20,304 nt of DNA from Candidatus Parcubacteria bacterium (GTDB lineage: Bacteria > Patescibacteriota > Patescibacteriia > Patescibacteriales > Patescibacteriaceae). This document shows positions 15,311-20,128 of the stretch, in pieces; the stretch's first letter is position 1, and the number at the start of each line of letters is the position of its first letter. Position numbers and translations under genes: made by a program. A model generated the notes under the pieces. It saw only the letters and a list, made by a program, of their open reading frames with translations, did not search any database and was not told the DNA's origin. The stretch is from NCBI GenBank assembly GCA_023459655.1, contig JAEWTE010000002.1, positions 1 through 20,304 on the forward strand, read 5' to 3'.

Positions 15311-16099
15311 TTATTCTAATTTTGAGGATTTTCTGGCAAGAACTTGATAGAATGCGGGATAACCAATTTCGCCTGTTTGATTGCTATTTTTTAGTGATTC
15401 GGGCGTTACATAAATACTTTGAGCGTGAACAACGCAAAAACCAGACTTTTTAAGTTGTTCTGGAAAAAGGTTTTCTGGGTGATACCAAACTGTTGAGATA
15501 AATTCTTTATTCTCAGAATTTTTGTATGTCTCTTCAAATCTTTGACTATCTGAAAGTGGTTTATTTTCAAGCTGACGATACTGTACCCAGCTTGATTTTT
15601 GGTTTCTACTTGGACTTTCAGGCTGAAAAAGATATGGATGCATGATTGATACAACAATTCTTCCACCAGGTTTTAAGACCCTGAAAGATTCATCAAAGAA
15701 TTTTTGACACTCTTCTGGAGAGTCATGAATTAACACGGCTACGCAAGAAACAGCGTCAAATTTTTCTTTTTCAAAAGGCAATTCAGTTATATCACTTTGG
15801 ACAAACTTTATTCCTAATTTTGTTTCTTCTTCTTCCTTTTTTGCCCGATTAAGCATTTCTTTGGCTCTATCGCAACCAATAACTTCTGCACCTTGACGAG
15901 CATAAATTCTTGACATAAACCCAGCGCCACAACCAGCGTCTAGTATCTTTTCATCTTTTTGGGGCTTAAGTAATTCCGCCGATGGCAATCTTCCCAAAAA
16001 ATCACCCATTACTGTTAATTCATCGCCTTTTTGTGTCCAGAATTCAAAGTTTTCTTCATATTCAACTTGTTCTGATCTGATTTGTTTTTCTTCACTCAT
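15311..16099 (-). CDS. Class I SAM-dependent methyltransferase
   Basis: A 262-aa Rossmann-fold methyltransferase. Motif I is ILDAGCGAG (52-60), the acidic residue after strand 2 is Asp77 in VIGCDRAKEML, and motif III-like SDITELPF holds Asp103. The region before strand 5 is FRVLKPGGRIVVS (139-151). This is the Methyltransf_11/UbiE-like group acting on small molecules or lipids. The substrate cannot be told: the C-terminal ~100 residues (STVWYHPENLFPEQLKKSGF) are of the usual cap type. The protein is cytoplasmic, with no signal or membrane helix. It is the first gene of the operon under cassette copy 2, with a strong Shine-Dalgarno (AAGGAG), divergent from the TrmB-like regulator. That pairing suggests the regulator controls it. 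Confidence 0.92.
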   Translation of the reverse strand: MSEEKQIRSEQVEYEENFEFWTQKGDELTVMGDFLGRLPSAELLKPQKDEKILDAGCGAGFMSRIYARQGAEVIGCDRAKEMLNRAKKEEEETKLGIKFVQSDITELPFEKEKFDAVSCVAVLIHDSPEECQKFFDESFRVLKPGGRIVVSIMHPYLFQPESPSRNQKSSWVQYRQLENKPLSDSQRFEETYKNSENKEFISTVWYHPENLFPEQLKKSGFCVVHAQSIYVTPESLKNSNQTGEIGYPAFYQVLARKSSKLE

Positions 16100-16139
16100 G
16101 ATAATCTCCTTTTTCTTGTCTATTTAATTTTTTATGTAC

Positions 16140-16154
16140 TATCCATCTTGGATA
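16140..16154 (-). promoter_or_regulatory. 5'-terminal mRNA hairpin or operator, copy 2
   Basis: Same 6-bp TATCCA/TGGATA stem with 3-base loop as in copy 1, at the predicted 5' end of the methyltransferase mRNA. Confidence 0.5.
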
Positions 16155-16159
16155 AACCT

Positions 16160-16188
16160 ATTATACCTCATTATTAATAATTTGTCAA
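16160..16188 (-). promoter_or_regulatory. Perfect consensus promoter of the methyltransferase operon
   Basis: TTGACA, 17 bases, TATAAT on the minus strand, identical to copy 1. It drives the methyltransferase and the 271-aa receiver-like gene. Expected start of RNA is near 16153. Confidence 0.85.
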
Positions 16189-16215
16189 GTATTGTCATCA
16201 ACTTATTGTTGACAA
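16182..16215. promoter_or_regulatory. Candidate operator between divergent promoters, copy 2
   Basis: The arrangement of copy 1 is kept exactly: TTGTCAA and TTGACAA arms, an inner TTGTCA, and the TCAAC/GTTGA palindrome. No substitutions separate the copies in this core, in contrast to the region just to its right. Confidence 0.55.
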
Positions 16216-16237
16216 CAACAAGGATATGATATATAAT
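16209..16237 (+). promoter_or_regulatory. Perfect consensus promoter of the TrmB-like regulator
   Basis: TTGACA, 17 bases, TATAAT on the plus strand. RNA would begin near 16244 and have a ~62-base leader without a Shine-Dalgarno before the ATG at 16306. Confidence 0.85.
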
Positions 16238-16267
16238 GCTAATAAATAAAAGCTAAACTAATCAAGC

Positions 16268-16286
16268 TGTCAATCGCTAATTGACA
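16268..16286 (+). promoter_or_regulatory. TGTCAAT inverted repeat in the regulator leader
   Basis: TGTCAAT and ATTGACA are perfect 7-base arms around CGCTA. The half-site shares TGTCAA with the operator core upstream, so it may be a second binding site for autoregulation. It could also act as an RNA hairpin. In copy 1 (14358-14376) the outermost pair is lost by a substitution. Confidence 0.5.
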
Positions 16287-16305
16287 ACTTATTAAGACCA
16301 TTATT

Positions 16306-17055
16306 ATGCTTCAAGACTTAAAAGAATTGGGTTTCCTACCCAACGAGATCAAAGTTTATGAGTCCCTGCTCAGTATTGGCGAGACGACGGTCGGCGGAAT
16401 TATTAACGATTTAAAAATCCACCGCCAAATTGCCTACAATGCCCTAGACACCCTGGAAAAAAGAGGCCTAGTGTCCAAAACCATGAAGAATAAGGTCTAT
16501 CATTTCAAACCAACTGATCCAGAAATCATTGTTGAAAATGCTCAAAAGCAAGAAATGATTGCTCAAAGACTAGCCCAAGTCATCAAACTAGAAATGAGTA
16601 AGACTAAAATTGATAATTCTATTGATATTTATAATGGCAAAGAAGGCATCCGTAAGTTTTACCTACAAATGATGAATAATATTCCTAAGAATGGGGTAAT
16701 CTATATCATTCAGGGCGGTGCCAAGGCCTACCAACAAGTGGCTGGTTTAGATTTTATTAGCAAAAAACTGGATCCGATTAGAATCAAGAAAAATATTACC
16801 TCCAAAAATATCATGAGTGAACAAGACCGACCGGACAATACTCAATATCTTAAAAAAGTAGCCGGTTCACTCAGGCAAACCAGATTCCTCCCCTACGATA
16901 ATATTATCAATCCGGTTTTTACTGATATCTGGGACAATCATGTTTCTTTTATCTCCACTGGTACAGAGCCATTTGCTATTGATATCCAAAACGAAGATTT
17001 TTATAAATCATACCTAGACCACTTTGAAATTCTTTGGAAAATGGCTAAAGAATAA
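16306..17055 (+). CDS. TrmB-family transcriptional regulator
   Basis: A 249-aa regulator. Residues 1-70 form a TrmB-type winged helix (LGFLPNEIKVYESLLSIGETTVGGIINDLKIHRQIAYNALDTLEKRGLVS), followed by a short coiled coil (about 75-100) that should dimerise. A C-terminal effector-type domain of ~145 residues (from DIYNGKEGIRKFY) follows. This is the usual TrmB-like layout in archaea and many CPR bacteria; classic members sense sugars, but no ligand can be inferred here. The gene is divergent from the methyltransferase and lies beside inverted repeats that also occur in front of operon 1. It is therefore the likely regulator of itself and both operons. It ends at a strong terminator. No Shine-Dalgarno is present, unlike the four genes it may control. 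Confidence 0.88.
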   Translation: MLQDLKELGFLPNEIKVYESLLSIGETTVGGIINDLKIHRQIAYNALDTLEKRGLVSKTMKNKVYHFKPTDPEIIVENAQKQEMIAQRLAQVIKLEMSKTKIDNSIDIYNGKEGIRKFYLQMMNNIPKNGVIYIIQGGAKAYQQVAGLDFISKKLDPIRIKKNITSKNIMSEQDRPDNTQYLKKVAGSLRQTRFLPYDNIINPVFTDIWDNHVSFISTGTEPFAIDIQNEDFYKSYLDHFEILWKMAKE

Positions 17056-17085
17056 AAAACACCGCCCAATTGGGCGGTGTTTTTT
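17054..17085. terminator. Strong bidirectional terminator
   Basis: CACCGCCCAA (17060-17069) and TTGGGCGGTG (17070-17079) form a perfect 10-bp GC-rich inverted repeat flanked by A6 on the left and T6 on the right. It ends the regulator gene on the plus strand and the tRNA-Arg transcript on the minus strand. Confidence 0.92.
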
Positions 17086-17088
17086 CAG

Positions 17089-17160
17089 TACTCTCGGTAG
17101 GAATCGAACCTACATTGCAAGATCCGCAATCTTGTGTCCTATCCATTGAACGACGAGAGC
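17089..17160 (-). tRNA. tRNA-Arg, anticodon GCG
   Basis: The 72-base minus-strand sequence folds as a full cloverleaf. The acceptor is GCTCTCG with CGAGAGT (G-U first pair), then a D-stem GTTC/GGAC with loop AATGGATA. The anticodon stem CAAGA/TCTTG has loop TTGCGGA. The T-stem is GTAGG/CCTAC with loop TTCGATT, and the discriminator is A. With T at position 33 the anticodon is GCG, reading CGC and CGU (Arg). The D-loop is the usual Arg type. No CCA is encoded. It lies 11 bases after the membrane-protein stop and is probably transcribed with it. Most bacteria use ACG here, converted to ICG. Confidence 0.9.
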
Positions 17161-17171
17161 TTGCCGAAAAT

Positions 17172-17666
17172 CTACAGCTTAAGAAGCTTACCAATTACTT
17201 CATCTAATGATTCATCAGTACGTTCTAAATCTTCTTTGAGGTATTTTAACAGGTTTTCGCGAATTGGCAAGGGATTGTTATCAAACAAAGGAATAATTAG
17301 ATCACGACGCCAGACTGAACTGAAATCAAAATACAGAGCCTTGAGGTCTTGAGCTGGCTTATATAAGACAGAAAAACTTTTAAATTCATCATAATCATAG
17401 AATTTGTCACCTAACATAATCCCCTCAGTACCAATAACAAACTCTAACTTACCTGGTTCCTCATGCTCATTAAAAACAATAATAAAACAAACAATCAAAA
17501 TAACTAAAGCAAACATATAGTTGCTAGTCAGAACAGCAAAAATCAATAAGCCTAAAGCAATTGAACCAAAAACTAGCATCCACTGGCGACTATGCTGATA
17601 ATGCTCTCTTTCCATTACCTTCCAACTAAATAATTGGCGACCGCATATTGGTTGATCATTAGCCAT
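17172..17666 (-). CDS. Two-helix membrane protein with a PH-like tail, unrecognised
   Basis: This 164-aa protein starts with a hydrophilic ~28 residues containing a cysteine and the motif YQHSRQWM. Two membrane helices at about 29-47 and 50-66 form a hairpin, and the ~95-residue cytoplasmic tail has alternating short strands (KLEFVIGTEGIMLGDKFYDYDEFKSFSVLY). This layout resembles small bacterial membrane proteins with a YcxB/PH-like domain, but that is impression, not alignment. The C-terminus is helical and charged. The promoter at 17734-17762 and a leader hairpin precede it, and tRNA-Arg follows directly. No function can be assigned. Confidence 0.75.
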   Translation of the reverse strand: MANDQPICGRQLFSWKVMEREHYQHSRQWMLVFGSIALGLLIFAVLTSNYMFALVILIVCFIIVFNEHEEPGKLEFVIGTEGIMLGDKFYDYDEFKSFSVLYKPAQDLKALYFDFSSVWRRDLIIPLFDNNPLPIRENLLKYLKEDLERTDESLDEVIGKLLKL

Positions 17667-17685
17667 ATAATCATCTTAAATATAT

Positions 17686-17714
17686 TTGACAGGCTTAAGG
17701 TTATCATCTATCAT
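17686..17714 (+). promoter_or_regulatory. Promoter of tRNA-Ser
   Basis: TTGACA, 17 bases, TATCAT on the plus strand, with RNA starting near 17721, about 45 bases before the mature tRNA. It lies inside the transcribed leader of the opposite-strand membrane-protein gene, so the two transcripts overlap at their 5' ends. Confidence 0.6.
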
Positions 17715-17720
17715 AAGCCT
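17691..17720 (-). promoter_or_regulatory. Leader inverted repeat of the membrane-protein gene
   Basis: AGGCTTA and TAAGCCT are perfect 7-base arms 16 bases apart, in the 5' leader of the gene starting at 17666. It may be a leader hairpin or a protein site. It overlaps the tRNA-Ser promoter. Confidence 0.4.
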
Positions 17721-17733
17721 AGATGATGGTGCT

Positions 17734-17762
17734 ATTATATCATTATCTTAATTGAACAACAA
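17734..17762 (-). promoter_or_regulatory. Promoter of the membrane protein and tRNA-Arg
   Basis: TTGTTG, 17 bases, TATAAT on the minus strand. It lies just upstream of the tRNA-Ser 5' end and fires in the opposite direction. It is the only good promoter found for the 164-aa gene and the tRNA-Arg behind it. Confidence 0.55.
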
Positions 17763-17765
17763 GTT

Positions 17766-17855
17766 GGAGAGATGCCTGAGTGGTTGAAAGGGGCACCCTG
17801 CTAAGGTGTTAGTCGTGAAAGCGGCTCGAGGGTTCGAATCCCTCTCTCTCCGCCA
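17766..17855 (+). tRNA. tRNA-Ser, anticodon GCT
   Basis: A 90-base class II tRNA including an encoded CCA end. Acceptor GGAGAGA pairs with TCTCTCC, the discriminator is G, and the anticodon loop CTGCTAA gives GCT (AGC/AGU, Ser). A long variable arm (TAGTCGTGAAAGCGGCT region) and T-arm GAGGG/CCCTC with TTCGAAT are present. The sequence after CCA runs to a terminator at 17919. The encoded CCA contrasts with the tRNA-Arg nearby. Confidence 0.95.
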
Positions 17856-17863
17856 CGTCGTGA

Positions 17864-17914
17864 TAGCACGAAGAGCCTTATTCTATAGGGGTCTCAGAGC
17901 TAGCACGAGGATCC
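17864..17914. repeat. Short direct repeats TAGCACGARGAKCC
   Basis: TAGCACGAAGAGCC (17864-17877) recurs as TAGCACGAGGATCC (17901-17914), 12 of 14 bases matching, between tRNA-Ser and its terminator. The second copy, extended to CTAGCACGAGGAT (17900-17912), occurs inverted at 18689-18701 on the other side of the FtsK-like gene. Confidence 0.5.
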
Positions 17915-17918
17915 TAAA

Positions 17919-17950
17919 ACAGAGCTTTTTGAAGCTCTGTTTTTGTTTTG
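17919..17950 (+). terminator. Terminator after tRNA-Ser
   Basis: ACAGAGCTT (17919-17927) and AAGCTCTGT (17932-17940) form a perfect 9-bp stem with a 4-base loop followed by TTTTGTTTTG. The A-rich left flank means it can also act for the minus-strand FtsK-like gene, which ends 12 bases past its right arm. Confidence 0.88.
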
Positions 17951-17952
17951 TC

Positions 17953-18609
17953 TTAAGACTTTTTAAAATATGGGACTTTAAATTCTTCAGATAATCCATT
18001 CTTTAAGTTCTTGACGATACATTTTCCCGGTTCGGTTAAGTTTTCAGCACCCGATTCATCTAAAACCAAATATGATTCCTGACTATTATTTAAACCAAAG
18101 GCCACTCTCCATTGAAAACATTGACGCAAATTATCCGTTAGAATTACTTTATCGATACGGCTGGTCGATAATACTAGGTGAATGTTGGTTTGATCTGAAT
18201 TTTGGGCTATCTTGATAATTGCCGACTCAAAATAGTCAGGATCAGAGACTATAAAATCAGCTATTTCGTCAATTATAATAACTACTGGTGTTCTTTTGAG
18301 ATCTTTTTCTAGCCGTTGATCAATTTCGTGACTGGTCCAATTCAAAACTTTTCTTAAATCCTCTTCTTTGCTAACTACTCCAAATAAAGTATGGGGTAGC
18401 CATTTATATTCATCAAGCAAAACTGCCTTAGGATCAACAAAAGTAAGCCTAAGCTGCTCAAAAGCATATGAATGAGTTAGATCATTAATATAACGATTGA
18501 TAAAATTAAAACGACCAGATCCGGGTCGGCCTACTACCAATAGATTATTTAATATAATCCCCTCTGTTGTGCCATCTTGACCAATAAAAAGATTGTTCAT
18601 ATTTTTCAT
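17953..18609 (-). CDS. Short FtsK/SpoIIIE-like motor domain with degenerate Walker A
   Basis: This 218-aa protein aligns along its length with the beta (RecA-like) part of the FtsK motor. NNLFIGQDGTTEGIIL matches the GKDISG lead-in and VDPKAVLLDEYKWLPHTL (58-74) matches VDPK...PHLL. Walker B is VVIIIDEIADFI (109-120), sensor-like HLVLSTSR follows, and RVAFGLNNSQESYLVLDESGAENL matches the conserved DSRTILDQ.GAE.L segment. The Walker A, normally GTTGSGKS, reads GRPGSGRF: the catalytic Lys is Arg and the Ser is Phe. The N-terminal membrane domain and C-terminal gamma domain are absent. It may be an inactive regulator of a real FtsK, or a decaying copy, but the frame is intact and a promoter precedes it. 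The alternative ATG three codons in is possible. Confidence 0.85.
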   Translation of the reverse strand: MKNMNNLFIGQDGTTEGIILNNLLVVGRPGSGRFNFINRYINDLTHSYAFEQLRLTFVDPKAVLLDEYKWLPHTLFGVVSKEEDLRKVLNWTSHEIDQRLEKDLKRTPVVIIIDEIADFIVSDPDYFESAIIKIAQNSDQTNIHLVLSTSRIDKVILTDNLRQCFQWRVAFGLNNSQESYLVLDESGAENLTEPGKCIVKNLKNGLSEEFKVPYFKKS

Positions 18610-18636
18610 TCAAAAATAAATCAATTCTCTTGGTTA

Positions 18637-18665
18637 ATTATAGTGCTGAATATTTATAAGCGCAA
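18637..18665 (-). promoter_or_regulatory. Promoter of the FtsK-like gene
   Basis: TTGCGC, 17 bases, TATAAT on the minus strand, starting RNA about 20 bases before the ATG at 18609. The -10 is perfect; the -35 is weak. Confidence 0.45.
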
Positions 18666-18688
18666 ACTAAATTATCAGGACGACCGGC

Positions 18689-18701
18689 ATCCTCGTGCTA
18701 G
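18689..18701. repeat. Inverted copy of CTAGCACGAGGAT
   Basis: ATCCTCGTGCTAG is the exact reverse complement of 17900-17912. It is followed directly by a direct repeat of the tRNA-Ser terminator region (ACGATGATCCTAAAAAC here, ACGAGGATCCTAAAAC there). The FtsK-like gene lies between the two copies. The segment also folds imperfectly on itself (ATCCTCGT with ACGATGAT). Confidence 0.6.
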
Positions 18702-18717
18702 AACGATGATCCTAAAA

Positions 18718-18745
18718 ACAGAGCTTATTTAAGCCCTGTTTTTGT
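18718..18745 (+). terminator. Orphan terminator-like hairpin
   Basis: ACAGAGCTT and AAGCCCTGT pair with one internal mismatch around ATTT, followed by TTTTTGTTTT. It is a close copy of the terminator at 17919-17950, but no plus-strand gene precedes it. It lies between the divergent FtsK-like and 428-aa genes. A gene may have been lost, or a short unseen RNA ends here. Confidence 0.6.
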
Positions 18746-18821
18746 TTTACAGAATAGCTGGTGTCTGATAAGATTATAAAGGCAAAAATCAGATCGACGA
18801 TTTGCCAAAGTGAATGAACCT

Positions 18822-20108
18822 ATGAAATTTGAAGGACAACCACAAACAACATCAGAAGACAAAATTGAGCAAACTTCTACACAAGAAAACGCAGAAGTTA
18901 AGAAGCCTCTTTCTGCTGGAGAAATAAAAGTTAACGAATATGTTGGCCGTATTTTGAGCGGCGAATCTAAAGATTCAATTTTTGAAGGATTACCGGAATC
19001 CTTCAAAACTAGCATTGAGGACAAACTAGCACAGTCAACCGAAGAAGATGAAAAAGGTATCCCCCCGCAATATCGAGGCTTAAATTCTGAAATACTGGAT
19101 GAGATTTGGATAATTCCTGAATATGTTGACCGCGAAAAAACAAAAGAATTAAAAAATAAAAAAATAAAAGCAATCACTGCGCTCAAAGAAAAAGAGTTAT
19201 ATGAGACGGTAAAAAAAGAAAGCCAAACAGCTGATGAGCAAAAAATTACAAAATTAAGGCAAGAATTAGGAATTGAAAAATCGACAGAAGCCCCGACAAC
19301 AGCAACTAAAATCGAAATCTCGTCTTTGGACGCCGAAACTACCTCGTTAAATATTGAGGAAAGAAAAAAACTAAGCGGCTGGTATGCTGGTTATGAATTG
19401 GCTAAAGTAGCAAAACAGCAAGGACTTGACCTCTCAATTCTTTCCAGAGAAGAATATGTTGATTACGCCATTCAAAACTTTTTGGCGATTGACGATAGTC
19501 AATTAAGAATGCCTCCCTGGCAACGCATGTGTGAATCTGCTCCAGAAATTGTCGCCGCCAATAAAGAAAAAAGGGCATTAATCAGCAAAGAAGCAGATGA
19601 AGCGTTTAATAAGTTTTGTTTTGAAATCCAAAAAAAAGCCGGCGAAGACGACCGCTCTATCCAAGATAAAATAAGAATTAGACAAGGAACAAAAGATTCT
19701 AATCATTGGTTATTTTTCAAAGTAAATGATGGCACTACCGAAGGAAGTAAAGAGACATTTAAGTCATACGTTTCGGTTAAAGATTTAAATAAACTAACAC
19801 CAGAAAAATTTACTTCGCTGATGGTGGCTCTTAGAGATGCAGGATATAATGGCGATATCAAAATTTTTCAGGACTTAGCGGCACAAGGATTAAATCTAAA
19901 TGATCAAATTGTAATGCATGGCGCATCAGAAAACGACGCTAAGCTTGCATTAGGTGTCGCCGAAAAGTTTTTCGGTAATGACTTAGACCAAAAAAGTGTC
20001 GGAAAGGATGAGGTTATAGATGGAAAAAATCATAGCTATAGCGAAATCTTGGCGAAGAAAATTAAAGACGCTATAAATCCACCAAAAAAAGAAATAGTTG
20101 TTGTCTAA
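18822..20108 (+). CDS. Unrecognised 428-aa charged protein
   Basis: I do not recognise this protein. The first ~35 residues are Gln/Thr/Glu-rich and probably disordered. Residues ~35-160 are helical and highly charged (EKTKELKNKKIKAITALKEKE), with coiled-coil character. A Thr/Ala linker follows near 160-170. The C-terminal ~240 residues look folded, with WYAGYELAKVAKQQGLDLS, PPWQRMCESAPEIVAANKEKR, and an alpha/beta segment beginning SYVSVKDLNKLTPEKFTSLMVALRDAGYNGDIKI. No signal peptide or membrane helix is seen, so it should be cytoplasmic. I chose the ATG at 18822. A GTG at 18810 adds four residues, and neither has a Shine-Dalgarno. A hairpin (GGCAAA/TTTGCC, 18781-18806) lies just upstream. 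It is followed after 20 bases by the partial gene below. Confidence 0.8.
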   Translation: MKFEGQPQTTSEDKIEQTSTQENAEVKKPLSAGEIKVNEYVGRILSGESKDSIFEGLPESFKTSIEDKLAQSTEEDEKGIPPQYRGLNSEILDEIWIIPEYVDREKTKELKNKKIKAITALKEKELYETVKKESQTADEQKITKLRQELGIEKSTEAPTTATKIEISSLDAETTSLNIEERKKLSGWYAGYELAKVAKQQGLDLSILSREEYVDYAIQNFLAIDDSQLRMPPWQRMCESAPEIVAANKEKRALISKEADEAFNKFCFEIQKKAGEDDRSIQDKIRIRQGTKDSNHWLFFKVNDGTTEGSKETFKSYVSVKDLNKLTPEKFTSLMVALRDAGYNGDIKIFQDLAAQGLNLNDQIVMHGASENDAKLALGVAEKFFGNDLDQKSVGKDEVIDGKNHSYSEILAKKIKDAINPPKKEIVVV

Positions 20109-20128
20109 TAAGGCTATAGAAGAAAAGC

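Larger units (their letters stand above)
16097..16305. repeat. Duplicated divergent control cassette, copy 2 (209 bp)
   Basis: It joins the start codon of the methyltransferase (minus) to the base before the ATG of the TrmB-like regulator (plus). It is about 97% identical by eye to 14186-14395. This is probably the complete version, since both promoters have genes. The repeat boundaries coincide with the start codons on both sides, which is striking for a simple segmental duplication. Confidence 0.95.

Noticed and set aside
15406..15666. Minus-strand 86-codon frame
   Set aside because: It lies wholly inside the methyltransferase in another frame; the methyltransferase motifs are clear.
14186..16305. 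Duplicated 210-bp block as a CRISPR leader or array
   Set aside because: Only two long copies exist, with genes between them and promoters inside; there are no short regular repeats or cas genes.
17089..17160. tRNA-Cys (GCA) instead of Arg
   Set aside because: With a 5-bp anticodon stem CAAGA/TCTTG the 7-base loop TTGCGGA places GCG, not GCA, after T33, and the D-loop is of Arg type.
17806..17994. Plus-strand reading frame of 62 codons
   Set aside because: It starts inside tRNA-Ser and runs through its terminator; no protein would be made from a tRNA gene in this way.
17172..18609. Prophage or integrated element at the two tRNA genes
   Set aside because: No integrase, no repeated tRNA 3' end and no phage genes are in the window.
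18725..19186. Minus-strand 153-codon frame
   Set aside because: It opposes the 428-aa gene and reads as Ser/Phe-rich antisense sequence without a start signal.
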